A program made the position numbers and the translations under genes. Shown here in pieces: positions 17,690 to 25,899 of a stretch of 64,000 nt of DNA (the stretch's first letter is position 1; every line of letters begins with the position of its first letter). Under the pieces are notes generated by a model that was given only the letters and a program-made list of their open reading frames with translations, had not been told where the DNA came from and made no database searches. The stretch spans positions 186,001 to 250,000 of the forward strand of contig NZ_JAHXPQ010000005.1 of NCBI RefSeq assembly GCF_019391655.1, in the 5' to 3' direction. This stretch comes from Mucilaginibacter rivuli (GTDB taxonomy: Bacteria; Bacteroidota; Bacteroidia; Sphingobacteriales; Sphingobacteriaceae).

Positions 17690-18112
17690 TTAATTCATCC
17701 TCTCCATTGTAAAATGCTGTATCCCGGCTTCTTCAAACTGTGCTCCAACTTTTACAAATCCAAAACGCTCATATAAAGTAACCGCCTGTATTTGGGCATG
17801 CATATAAACGTAAGTTGCATCGGCGGGTAAGTCATCTAAAACAGCTTGCACCAATGCCTGCCCTACCCCTTTTCCCCGGAAGGGTTTTAATACAGCAAAG
17901 CGTTCCAGTTTATAGCCCTTGTCGGTTTTGCGCCAGCGTGATGCACCGGCGGGCACACCATCAACCCTGGCTAAAAAATGGGTCGATTCATCTTCATATT
18001 CCCATTCCAATTCGGGCGGGCAGTTTTGCTCGTCAACAAAAACCTCGCGGCGTATGGCAAATACTGTTTCCAAATCGTTAGGATTGCTTACTTTTTTAAC
18101 TTCAACCAACAT
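17690..18112 (-). CDS. GNAT-family N-acetyltransferase
   Basis: 140 residues, a complete small GNAT fold. The N-terminal IRREVFVDEQNCP segment is typical of ElaA-like or general GNATs. The acetyl-CoA loop follows as LKPFRGKGVGQALV (about 76-89). The acceptor is unknown. Its start overlaps the upstream iron-permease-family gene by 11 bp, so the two are co-translated. Confidence 0.82.
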   Translation of the reverse strand: MLVEVKKVSNPNDLETVFAIRREVFVDEQNCPPELEWEYEDESTHFLARVDGVPAGASRWRKTDKGYKLERFAVLKPFRGKGVGQALVQAVLDDLPADATYVYMHAQIQAVTLYERFGFVKVGAQFEEAGIQHFTMERMN

Positions 18113-18590
18113 GTGCTTTTTTATTGCGTTTAATAGGATGCGCCTGTATCAATTTCGACTTTGAGCTATGGTTGTCATCCGCAGCATCTATCGAATGTGT
18201 GCAACCCAGATCATCTTCCTGCTTGGCTAAGATAGATAAACGCACGTAAAACTTATGCAACTGGTCTAATTCCTTTTCGGTGATATCTTCAATATTCACC
18301 ATACGGTTACTGGCGCCCTGGTGCGCGGCTATCAATTCATTCAGTTTAAGGTGAACGGCTTTTGAATCTTTATTTTGCGATTTCTGTATCAAAAACACCA
18401 TCAGGAAAGTAATGATGGTAGTACCGGTATTGATGATCAATTGCCACGTTTCTGAATAATTAAATACCGGCCCTGTGCCTGCCCATACTACAATGGTACC
18501 TGCGGCCAATATAAAAGCGGTTGAACTGCCCGTGGCATTGGTTGCCCAATTTGAAAATACTTCGAAAAAGTTTTTTTTATTACTGCTCAT
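18102..18590 (-). CDS. Low-affinity iron permease family membrane protein
   Basis: 162 residues with two membrane helices (about 20-40 and 47-67). They are preceded by FFEVFSNWATNATGS and followed by IIQKSQNKDSKAVHLKLNEL-type sequence. That pattern is characteristic of the low-affinity iron permease (Fet4-related, PF04120) family in bacteria. A hydrophilic C-terminus of about 70 residues follows. Iron transport has not generally been shown for bacterial members, so the name describes the family only. Confidence 0.8.
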   Translation of the reverse strand: MSSNKKNFFEVFSNWATNATGSSTAFILAAGTIVVWAGTGPVFNYSETWQLIINTGTTIITFLMVFLIQKSQNKDSKAVHLKLNELIAAHQGASNRMVNIEDITEKELDQLHKFYVRLSILAKQEDDLGCTHSIDAADDNHSSKSKLIQAHPIKRNKKAHVG

Positions 18591-18621
18591 TTTAAATCAG
18601 TTTTAATATATACTGTTAAAC

Positions 18622-18652
18622 AAAAAAGACGCCGTGTGTTTCACGGCGTCTT
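18622..18652 (-). terminator. Rho-independent terminator after fbaA
   Basis: Read on the minus strand, AAGACGCCGTG and CACGGCGTCTT form an 11-bp perfect stem around a 5-nt loop, followed by TTTT. It lies 21 bp after the aldolase stop codon. Confidence 0.9.
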
Positions 18653-18673
18653 GATATATATTATAATAAGGTA

Positions 18674-19753
18674 TTACAATTTACTGTAAACATCAACACA
18701 GTTCAGGTCTTCAAAAGCTGCTTTGAGGCGGCTAACAAACTGATCTTCGCCTTTACGTAACCAAACGCGTGGATCATAATACTTTTTGTTTGGCGAATCG
18801 GCACCATCAGGGCTGCCTATCTGGCTTTGCAGGTACCCTTCTTTTGATTGATAGTAATTTTTGATGCCTTCCCAAAATGCCCATTGCATATCGGTATCAA
18901 TATTCATTTTTATCGCACCATAAGAAATAGCTTCACGTATCTCTTCCTGACTTGAGCCCGAACCACCGTGGAACACAAAATTGATAGGTTTTTCGGCAGT
19001 AAGGTTAAACTTGTTTTTCACATACTCCTGCGAGTTATGCAGAATTTTTGGCTCCAATTTTACATTGCCCGGTTTGTAAACCCCGTGCACATTGCCAAAA
19101 GCGGCAGCTACGGTAAAACGCGGACTAACCTTTAACAAATGCTCGTAAGAATAAGATACTTCTTCGGGTTGGGTATACAGGCGTGAGCTGTCCACATCGC
19201 TGTTATCCACACCATCTTCTTCGCCACCGGTAACACCTAATTCAATTTCAAGTGTCATACCCATTTTGGCCATACGCTCCAGGTATTTGGCCGAGATTTC
19301 GATATTCTCTTCAATCGGCTCTTCAGATAGGTCGAGCATGTGCGATGAAAACAACGGTTTACCTGTTTCTGCAAAGAATTTCTCGCCATGATCTAACAGG
19401 CCGTCTATCCATGGTAATAATTTTAGCGCGGCATGGTCGGTATGTAATATCACACCAACACCATAATGCTCGGCAAGCAAGTGCACATGGCGCGCTGCCG
19501 ATACGCCACCCAAAATGCAAGCCTGTAGTTTTGAGTTATCTAATGATTTACCGGCGTAAAACTGTGCGCCACCGTTTGACAATTGTATAATTACCGGCGA
19601 GTTAACAGCTTTAGCTGTTTCCATAACCGCGTTTATAGAATTAGTACCTATAACGTTTACAGCAGGTAACGCGAACTGGTGCTTTTTAGCAGCCTCAAAA
19701 AGCTCCTGAACCTGATCGCCGTGTAAAACGCCCCTATAATTTTTGATATCCAT
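18674..19753 (-). CDS. fbaA: Class II fructose-bisphosphate aldolase
   Basis: 359 residues, the FbaA (class IIA) length. Metal-binding VILHTDHAAL lies near residue 105-114. LEIELGVTGGEEDGVD and FHGGSGSSQEEI (about 262-273) are diagnostic. The enzyme splits fructose-1,6-bisphosphate into glyceraldehyde-3-phosphate and dihydroxyacetone phosphate using zinc. It is transcribed alone, with a terminator behind it. Fructose-1,6-bisphosphatase is encoded at 60.1 kb. Confidence 0.96.
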   Translation of the reverse strand: MDIKNYRGVLHGDQVQELFEAAKKHQFALPAVNVIGTNSINAVMETAKAVNSPVIIQLSNGGAQFYAGKSLDNSKLQACILGGVSAARHVHLLAEHYGVGVILHTDHAALKLLPWIDGLLDHGEKFFAETGKPLFSSHMLDLSEEPIEENIEISAKYLERMAKMGMTLEIELGVTGGEEDGVDNSDVDSSRLYTQPEEVSYSYEHLLKVSPRFTVAAAFGNVHGVYKPGNVKLEPKILHNSQEYVKNKFNLTAEKPINFVFHGGSGSSQEEIREAISYGAIKMNIDTDMQWAFWEGIKNYYQSKEGYLQSQIGSPDGADSPNKKYYDPRVWLRKGEDQFVSRLKAAFEDLNCVDVYSKL

Positions 19754-19950
19754 GTTTTGAGTGTTTTGGTTTACGTTCCGAAATTAAGAAAAAAGCCAAC
19801 AATATAATCTGCTTAATATCATAAAATAACTTTGTTTTCAACCACAAAAAATATGGATGTATTTTTTTCCGATTTTCTTAACACTATATTTTTTATGATT
19901 AATAATTAACATATATTAGCCTTAAAACCTTTAAAAAAACCTAATTAATT

Positions 19951-20940
19951 ATGCCTCAATTGATGGACGTAATAGAGTTTTTAGATAACTCTGGCAGTGT
20001 GATGGTAAAACGGGTACCCGAAAGCGGCCCAACGGAGATAAAATGGGGATCGCAGCTAACTGTTCGTGACACCCAGGAAGCGATCTTTTTTCGTGACGGG
20101 CAGGTAGTTGATACGTTTAAAGCGGGCAGGTACATGCTCGAAACTAAAAACATCCCCGAAATTGGTAAATGGGTAACAAGCTTTGCTTACGGGCCAAACT
20201 CACCCTTCAGGGCCGAGGTATACTTTGTAAATAAAAAAATATTCCCCAACCTTAAATGGGGCACGCAAGAACCGATATTGTTTTCGGATACAGTATTTAA
20301 ATTGATCAGGTTAAGGGCGTTCGGCAGCTATTCTATACAGATCACAGATTCGAGGGTATTCATGAACCAGATGGTAGGCACATCGGGCATGTTCCAGGAT
20401 AAGGATATTGCCGACTACTTAAAAAATATCCTGCTATCAAAGTTAACTTCGGTAATAGGCGCCACAGCAAAATCAGTAATTGATCTGCCCGCATCATTTT
20501 CGCAGATAGCCGATGCCGTTAAAGAAGCGCTCCAGGCTGATTTTGCAAACCTGGGATTATCACTTCACGATTTTAATGTATCGTCCATTTCCGTTCCCGA
20601 AAATGTGCAGCAAATGATAGATCAGCGTTCGGGTTTATCTGCACTTGGCGATATGGACGAGTTTATGAAATACAAGGCCGCCATGGCACTTGAAACCGCT
20701 GCGGGAAACCCCTCATCAGCAGCAGGACAAATGATAACACAAGGCCTGGGCCTGGGTATGGGTTTTATGATGCCACAAATGGTACAACAAGTCATGGGGC
20801 AAATGGCCCAGCCTGCACAAGCCGCTCCGGTACAATCGCCGGTAGAGAAGTTAAAGGAATTGAAAGGCCTATTTGATATGGGCATACTCACCCAAAGCGA
20901 GTTTGATGAGAAAAAATCTAAATTATTAGCGCTTTTATAA
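19951..20940 (+). CDS. SPFH-domain protein with C-terminal SHOCT-like motif (YdjI-like)
   Basis: 329 residues. The SPFH core covers about 15-235. A glycine/methionine-rich linker (about 245-285; GLGLGMGFMMPQM) may be membrane-apposed. The C-terminal helix-turn motif LKELKGLFDMGILTQSEFDEKK is SHOCT-like. The layout matches the bacterial virion-core/YdjI group of SPFH proteins. In Bacillus subtilis, YdjI works with the zinc-ribbon membrane protein YdjG at stressed membranes. Here the third gene of the operon is also a zinc-ribbon membrane protein. No signal peptide is seen. Confidence 0.85.
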   Translation: MPQLMDVIEFLDNSGSVMVKRVPESGPTEIKWGSQLTVRDTQEAIFFRDGQVVDTFKAGRYMLETKNIPEIGKWVTSFAYGPNSPFRAEVYFVNKKIFPNLKWGTQEPILFSDTVFKLIRLRAFGSYSIQITDSRVFMNQMVGTSGMFQDKDIADYLKNILLSKLTSVIGATAKSVIDLPASFSQIADAVKEALQADFANLGLSLHDFNVSSISVPENVQQMIDQRSGLSALGDMDEFMKYKAAMALETAAGNPSSAAGQMITQGLGLGMGFMMPQMVQQVMGQMAQPAQAAPVQSPVEKLKELKGLFDMGILTQSEFDEKKSKLLALL

Positions 20941-20949
20941 TAAAACAGA

Positions 20950-21405
20950 ATGTCAATAATAACCCAAAGCGAGCTGTTTGCACAAGCTCATAATTTTACT
21001 GAACATGGCCTGTTTACCGAAGCCGTAAAAAAATATCTTGATTTTGTGGATGAGTTTCCGGATAGCGATCTGGCAGATGATGCCTTATTTAACGCTGGCT
21101 TATGTTATTGCCATATCAATATGTTTGGCCTGGCTATCACTACACTTAACGATGTTTTATCAAGATATCCCGATGGCGAAATAAGTACACATAACAATTG
21201 CGAATTTGGCAGAACAGCCGCCAAATGCCATTATGCCCTAATAAACTGTTACCTGGCCACAGGCAGGCCGGATGCAGCTACTGAGGAGTTGAAAAAACTC
21301 CGGGACTATCCCGAGTCTTACATTATTAGCGACCTTGGCGAAAAAATAACATATTACTCCCTGGCAACTAAAGCCATATCAACCTACACAAATCAAAATG
21401 GATAA
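20950..21405 (+). CDS. Tetratricopeptide-repeat protein
   Basis: 151 residues of helical TPR-type repeats, with FTEAVKKYLDFVDEFPDSDLADDALFNAGLCY at about 19-50 and LAITTLNDVLSRYPDGE at about 57-73. It has no signal peptide, so it is probably cytoplasmic. It starts 9 bp after the SPFH gene and overlaps the zinc-ribbon gene by 8 bp, so the three are one translational unit. Presumably it is an adaptor for the SPFH complex. Confidence 0.75.
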   Translation: MSIITQSELFAQAHNFTEHGLFTEAVKKYLDFVDEFPDSDLADDALFNAGLCYCHINMFGLAITTLNDVLSRYPDGEISTHNNCEFGRTAAKCHYALINCYLATGRPDAATEELKKLRDYPESYIISDLGEKITYYSLATKAISTYTNQNG

Positions 21406-22534
21406 AACAACCAACACGCATCTCAATATAAGCTGTAGCCAATGCGGTGCTGCCATACAATCATACAATGCAAACACCACTTTTGCTACCTGTGAGTATT
21501 GCGGGGCCGAAACAACGCTTTTTGATAAGAACGATGCTGTGACCGCTAAAGACAGCTTTAATACAGAAGCCAAAGCCATCGTATTTACCAATGAGGTAAG
21601 GGAAATAAAAACCAAAATATTAAAATGGTTGATAGATGATAATATGACGCCGGTAAACATACTCATGGCGAGTACCATATCCGCACTTCGCAAAGTTTAC
21701 TATCCTGTTTACACCTTTAAGGGAACTTATGACGGCACTTACTCCGTTTCAGACAAATACGGCAAAGTAGCAAATTCAGCCAATCCTGTTCACGGCGATT
21801 TTACAGTGGTAAAATATGGCGGCGAAGAACAGATAAGCCAGGCAGAGCAAGATCTTGTAACCGAACTGACAATCAAAGCCGGAACTTCGGTGCAAACTGT
21901 GCCTTTGACCAAGATAAGCCAGCTTGAAACAGATATTGTAGATGCCGAACCGCCACAACTGGCCTGGGATGATGCCGCGGAAATGAAAGCGGCTGCTTTT
22001 GTTTACGATGTACTGAAACAACAAAACCCGGCTGCGGGCGAAATTACGCATTATCTTAAATACGACGTTACATCGTCAGATGTGCTGTATTATCCGCTTT
22101 GGACATGCAATTACCGGTATTTTCTCTCCGAACCAAAACTTATATGTGTTGACGAGGTTTCGGGCGAGGTGATTGGAGAAAGAGAAAAAGCTGCCGCTCT
22201 TGGCCTTTCAGTTTTTTCATTAGCTAAAAACGTTTTTCGCAATGGCCTTGTGTTATGGTTTTTATATTATATAGCGCGCATAGCGTTAGCTGAATACGTT
22301 GACAAAAAATACGGCCTGGATCATGGCATTTATGACAATCTGTTGATTAGTCCTTTGTGGGGCACCTATTGGATGATAAGGGCAGTACTTATTTGTGTAG
22401 TTATACCGCTAACATGTTGCACTGTTTTATACAAGTACTTTGAAGCAAAAGCTTATTCAAGATACAAAGCCATAAGAGAAAAAAGCCTTGATAATATACT
22501 ATCGGGCAAAACAAAAAACATATTCGAAAATTAA
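21398..22534 (+). CDS. Zinc-ribbon membrane protein (YdjG-like)
   Basis: 378 residues. An N-terminal zinc ribbon has CSQC at about 13-16 and CEYC at about 32-35. A long soluble domain of about 230 residues follows, with VYTFKGTYDGTYSV and VLYYPLWTCNYRYF. Two hydrophobic helices (about 280-300 and 325-350) lie near the C-terminus. The ribbon plus C-terminal helices resembles YdjG of Bacillus, which anchors an SPFH partner. No enzyme motif is seen. It is the last gene of the SPFH-TPR operon. Confidence 0.7.
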   Translation: MDKTTNTHLNISCSQCGAAIQSYNANTTFATCEYCGAETTLFDKNDAVTAKDSFNTEAKAIVFTNEVREIKTKILKWLIDDNMTPVNILMASTISALRKVYYPVYTFKGTYDGTYSVSDKYGKVANSANPVHGDFTVVKYGGEEQISQAEQDLVTELTIKAGTSVQTVPLTKISQLETDIVDAEPPQLAWDDAAEMKAAAFVYDVLKQQNPAAGEITHYLKYDVTSSDVLYYPLWTCNYRYFLSEPKLICVDEVSGEVIGEREKAAALGLSVFSLAKNVFRNGLVLWFLYYIARIALAEYVDKKYGLDHGIYDNLLISPLWGTYWMIRAVLICVVIPLTCCTVLYKYFEAKAYSRYKAIREKSLDNILSGKTKNIFEN

Positions 22535-22640
22535 TAGTACTAAGCGTTATTATTGTAATGGCATCAGGCATCAACAATAATTTTGCCTGTTATGCTATTG
22601 AAAAAATTTGTTTCTTTGCATCCATTAAGAAGGATACGTA

Positions 22641-23486
22641 ATGGCTTGGTTTAAAAGAGAAGAAAAAGGTATAAGTACTACTACCGAAGAAAAGAAAGAA
22701 GCACCCGATGGTATCTGGAACAAGTGCCCATCGTGCAAAAAACCGCTTCACTATTCTGAGATGGTTGAAAACCAATACGTTTGCCACTATTGCGGCTACC
22801 ATTTACGTGTAGGCTCTAAAGAATATTTTTCGGTACTATTTGATGATAACGAGTTTACCGAGTTGTTTGAGAACCTCACATCGGGCGACCCGTTGGAATT
22901 TACCGATACAAAAAAATATACCGCCCGTATAGTTGAAAGCCAAAATAAAACCGGCTTAAAAGACGCCATACGCGCCGCGCATGGTAAAATTGACGGGCAA
23001 GACCTGGTAATTGCCTGTATGGATTTTAACTTCATCGGCGGTTCGATGGGTTCGGTTGTTGGTGAAAAGATAGCGCGATCTATCGACTACAGCATTAAAA
23101 ATAAGATCCCTTTCCTGATGATATCAAAATCGGGCGGTGCACGAATGATGGAGGCTGCGTTCTCGTTAATGCAGATGGCTAAAACATCGGCTAAACTGGC
23201 ATTGTTATCGCAGGCTAAAATACCTTATATATCGCTGTTAACAGATCCTACTACTGGTGGTGTTACGGCATCATTTGCTATGCTGGGCGATGTAAACATT
23301 GCCGAACCGGGTGCCTTAATTGGCTTTGCTGGTCCGCGCGTTATTAAAGAGACGATTAAAAAAGACCTGCCCAAAGGATTCCAAACTGCGGAGTTTGTTC
23401 AGGAGCACGGTTTTTTAGATTTTATAGTTGACCGCAGGGAAATGAAGGATAAGTTATCGACATTCCTTAAATTAATGGCAAATTAA
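22641..23486 (+). CDS. accD: Acetyl-CoA carboxylase carboxyltransferase subunit beta
   Basis: 281 residues. The N-terminal C4 zinc ribbon uses C29, C32, C48 and C51. The carboxyltransferase core follows, with [19 protein letters not shown] and [18 protein letters not shown]. AccD with AccA transfers the carboxyl group from biotin to acetyl-CoA, the first committed step of fatty-acid synthesis. It is transcribed alone; a terminator separates it from the convergent copA. Confidence 0.96.
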   Translation: MAWFKREEKGISTTTEEKKEAPDGIWNKCPSCKKPLHYSEMVENQYVCHYCGYHLRVGSKEYFSVLFDDNEFTELFENLTSGDPLEFTDTKKYTARIVESQNKTGLKDAIRAAHGKIDGQDLVIACMDFNFIGGSMGSVVGEKIARSIDYSIKNKIPFLMISKSGGARMMEAAFSLMQMAKTSAKLALLSQAKIPYISLLTDPTTGGVTASFAMLGDVNIAEPGALIGFAGPRVIKETIKKDLPKGFQTAEFVQEHGFLDFIVDRREMKDKLSTFLKLMAN

Positions 23487-23488
23487 TT

Positions 23489-23520
23489 AGTCATTGGGTC
23501 ATTGATCATTAAGTCATTTT
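23489..23520 (+). repeat. GTCATT-rich repeat after accD
   Basis: Units AGTCATTGGGTCATTGATCATTA and AAGTCATT resemble the cluster at 12123-12187. It merges into the terminator that follows. Confidence 0.4.
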
Positions 23521-23545
23521 CACTTGCGTGGGAATGACTTTTTTT
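23511..23545. terminator. Terminator hairpin between accD and copA
   Basis: AAGTCATTTTCAC pairs with GTGGGAATGACTT (two G-T pairs) around TTGC and is followed by T7 on the plus strand. It sits between convergent genes and mainly serves accD. Confidence 0.75.
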
Positions 23546-23547
23546 CT

Positions 23548-25641
23548 TCAAGATAGTTTCTTCCGCTTTAAGCGCAGCGAGTTCCCTATTACTACTACAT
23601 CCGAAAAAGCCATGGCGAAAGCGCCTACCATTGGGTTAAGTAAACCTATGGCCGCTATCGGGATAGCTACCACGTTATAAGCAAAGGCCCAAAACAGGTT
23701 TTGTTTGATGGTGATGAGCGTATGCCTGCTGATCTGCAGGAAATTCACTACCGAATGCAGATCGGCGTTAAGTAGTACTACCTTGGCTGATTGGATAGCC
23801 ACCTGGCTGGCATCGTTCATAGATACGCCAACATCAGCCTGCGTTAAAGCGGGGGCATCGTTAATACCATCGCCTATCATAATGGTTTTGCCCTTCTTTT
23901 TATACATGTCAATAATGTCCAGTTTTTGTTCCGGTAGCTGTTCATAATGTACCTTATCAATACCAATGGTTTGTGCAACCTGGAGGCACTTGCTTTGCCT
24001 GTCGCCACTGAGCAGTATCGGCACAACACCCATTTTTTTGAGTTGGGATACCAGCCTTGCCGCTTCGGGTTTTATTTCATCTTCAATAGATATTTGGGCA
24101 AGCAATTTTTGATTTTGATACAGGAAGAGATTAAAATCGGTACCCTTTACATCTTTACCCGAACCAAGAAAATATGAGTTACCATCCACATCTTCGGCGC
24201 GCATACCTAAGCCCTTTTGCTCGGATACCGTTTTAAGGATGATCTTTTTTAGGGGTAAGGATTTTAGCTCAGTTACTAACGATAGTGCTATGGGGTGGTT
24301 AGATCGTTCTTCGATGGAGAGGATTATACCTCGGATAGTTTCTATATCGTCTGTTGTTTCCACTTTAATTTCGCTGATCCGGAATTTACCCGTGGTAAGC
24401 GTCCCCGTTTTATCAAACACAACATATTTTGCGCCCGCTACGGCCTCTATAGTATCGCCACCTTTTATCAGGATGCCATTTTTAGCGGCGCGCCCTAAGC
24501 CCACCATAACGGCTGTAGGCGTGGCCAAACCCATAGCGCAAGGGCACGATATTACCAATACGGCAATGGCGTGCATCAGGGCATCCTGGAAAGTGATACT
24601 GAATACCCAATAGCTCAGTATAAAAGTAAGCAAGGAAATAGCGATAACCGCCGGAACAAATATGGCAGCTACTTTATCACCCAGTTTTTGTACAGGTGGC
24701 TTGGCCGCCTGTGCTTTCTTCATCAGGTCAATGATCTGCGAAAGCACAGTATTGGAGCCTACTTTGGTAGCCAGCATTTGAAAATTACCGTGCTGAACAA
24801 TGGTACCGCCGATAACTGTAGCATATTTTTCTTTTTCTACCGGGATACTCTCGCCGGTCAGCATCGATTCATCAACCGATGCATTTCCGGATAGTATCTC
24901 GCCATCAACGGGTATCTTATCGCCTTCGTTAACCTGCAAGGTATCGCCGGGGCGTACTTCGCTTGCGCTGATGTTTTGAATCTCGCCGTTTAATATACGG
25001 CGGGCGCTTACTTTTTGGATCTTTATCAGATCTTTTACAGCCGAAGTAGTTTGACTTACAGAGCGTTTTTCGAAAACGTTGCCCAACAATACCAGTGTGA
25101 TGATGGTGGCGCAGGTTTCGTAAAAGAGGTAATCGGCACCCAAATGTTGCAGTGTACCGATCAAACTATATACAAAAGCCGATGATGAGCCTACAAAAAT
25201 GAGTACATCCATGTTAGGTACACCCCCCTTTATGGAATTAATGGCGCTTTTACCAAAATGCCAGCAGCCCAATAAAAATACCGGCAGGCATAAAAACAAC
25301 TGAACTATGGGATGATGTAATAAGTGCCAGGGGAACACCATGTGCAGCAAAAGCGGCACCGTAAACACCAGCGCGAAGATGAATTTGCTCTCTACCTTCT
25401 CGTAAAAGTGTTCGGTATGGGTATTTATATCATCAACAACCTTAAAACCGAGGCCCTCTATATCTTTTATAACTCCGGGAAGCGTTCCTTCATCGGGAGT
25501 AGAAAATTTAACTTCTTCACTCGCAAAATCAACAAATACATTTTGCAGCCCTCTCTTTTCAAGGAGTTTATGGATAGACATGGCACAGTTGTTACAGTGC
25601 ATGCCTGTTACATTTAGTTCGATCAATTGCTCATTTGCCAT
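23548..25641 (-). CDS. copA: Copper-translocating P-type ATPase
   Basis: 697 residues. One N-terminal heavy-metal domain has GMHCNNCA (C16, C19). Membrane helices follow, then the phosphatase-domain VDESMLTGESIPVEK, the metal-binding CPC at about 365 and the phosphorylation motif DKTGT at about 410. NHPIALSL and GDGINDAPALTQADV complete the set. The single CxxC plus CPC and the YN in the last helix pair (WAFAYNVVAIP) indicate a Cu(I) exporter. It pumps copper out of the cytoplasm. No copper regulator or chaperone gene is adjacent. Confidence 0.92.
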   Translation of the reverse strand: MANEQLIELNVTGMHCNNCAMSIHKLLEKRGLQNVFVDFASEEVKFSTPDEGTLPGVIKDIEGLGFKVVDDINTHTEHFYEKVESKFIFALVFTVPLLLHMVFPWHLLHHPIVQLFLCLPVFLLGCWHFGKSAINSIKGGVPNMDVLIFVGSSSAFVYSLIGTLQHLGADYLFYETCATIITLVLLGNVFEKRSVSQTTSAVKDLIKIQKVSARRILNGEIQNISASEVRPGDTLQVNEGDKIPVDGEILSGNASVDESMLTGESIPVEKEKYATVIGGTIVQHGNFQMLATKVGSNTVLSQIIDLMKKAQAAKPPVQKLGDKVAAIFVPAVIAISLLTFILSYWVFSITFQDALMHAIAVLVISCPCAMGLATPTAVMVGLGRAAKNGILIKGGDTIEAVAGAKYVVFDKTGTLTTGKFRISEIKVETTDDIETIRGIILSIEERSNHPIALSLVTELKSLPLKKIILKTVSEQKGLGMRAEDVDGNSYFLGSGKDVKGTDFNLFLYQNQKLLAQISIEDEIKPEAARLVSQLKKMGVVPILLSGDRQSKCLQVAQTIGIDKVHYEQLPEQKLDIIDMYKKKGKTIMIGDGINDAPALTQADVGVSMNDASQVAIQSAKVVLLNADLHSVVNFLQISRHTLITIKQNLFWAFAYNVVAIPIAAIGLLNPMVGAFAMAFSDVVVIGNSLRLKRKKLS

Positions 25642-25712
25642 GCTACAAAGGTAGCTGTATTTAAAACCGTTCTAAATAAATAGCGTAAGCACAATGTAAT
25701 TTTAAAAAACGG

Positions 25713-25743
25713 TTTGACATTAAGGTGAAGATTTGTACATTTG
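25713..25743 (+). promoter_or_regulatory. Bacteroidota-type promoter for tRNA-His
   Basis: A -33 TTTG (25713-25716) and a -7 TACATTTG (25736-25743; consensus TAnnTTTG) are separated by exactly 19 bp. They end 13 bp before the tRNA. This is the best housekeeping promoter in the window. Confidence 0.85.
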
Positions 25744-25756
25744 CACTCTCCAAAAC

Positions 25757-25831
25757 GGTAGATGTAGCTCAGTTGGTTAGAGCATCGGTTTGTGGTACCG
25801 AGGGTCGTGGGTTCGAGCCCCATCATTTACC
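25757..25831 (+). tRNA. tRNA-His (GTG)
   Basis: A full cloverleaf can be drawn. The acceptor pairs GTAGATG (25758-25764) with CATTTAC (25824-25830). The extra 5' G at 25757 faces C73 at 25831, the histidine identity element. The anticodon stem TCGGT/ACCGA holds the loop TTGTGGT with anticodon GTG. The T-arm is GTGGG-TTCGAGC-CCCAT. CCA is not encoded. Confidence 0.97.
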
Positions 25832-25832
25832 C

Positions 25833-25872
25833 AAAATGGCAAGGTCTTTAAAAAGAACCTTGCCATTTTTTT
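25833..25872 (+). terminator. Terminator after tRNA-His
   Basis: AAAATGGCAAGGT (25833-25845) is perfectly complementary to ACCTTGCCATTTT (25857-25869), with an A-rich loop and T-run. It begins directly at the tRNA 3' end and also faces the convergent GH31 gene. Confidence 0.92.
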
Positions 25873-25899
25873 TATACTATCGAGCGTTTTATACGCTGC

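Noticed and set aside
19951-22534. SPFH operon as an anti-phage defence system
   Set aside because: No nuclease, NTPase or other effector domain is present, and surrounding genes are housekeeping; membrane maintenance fits better.
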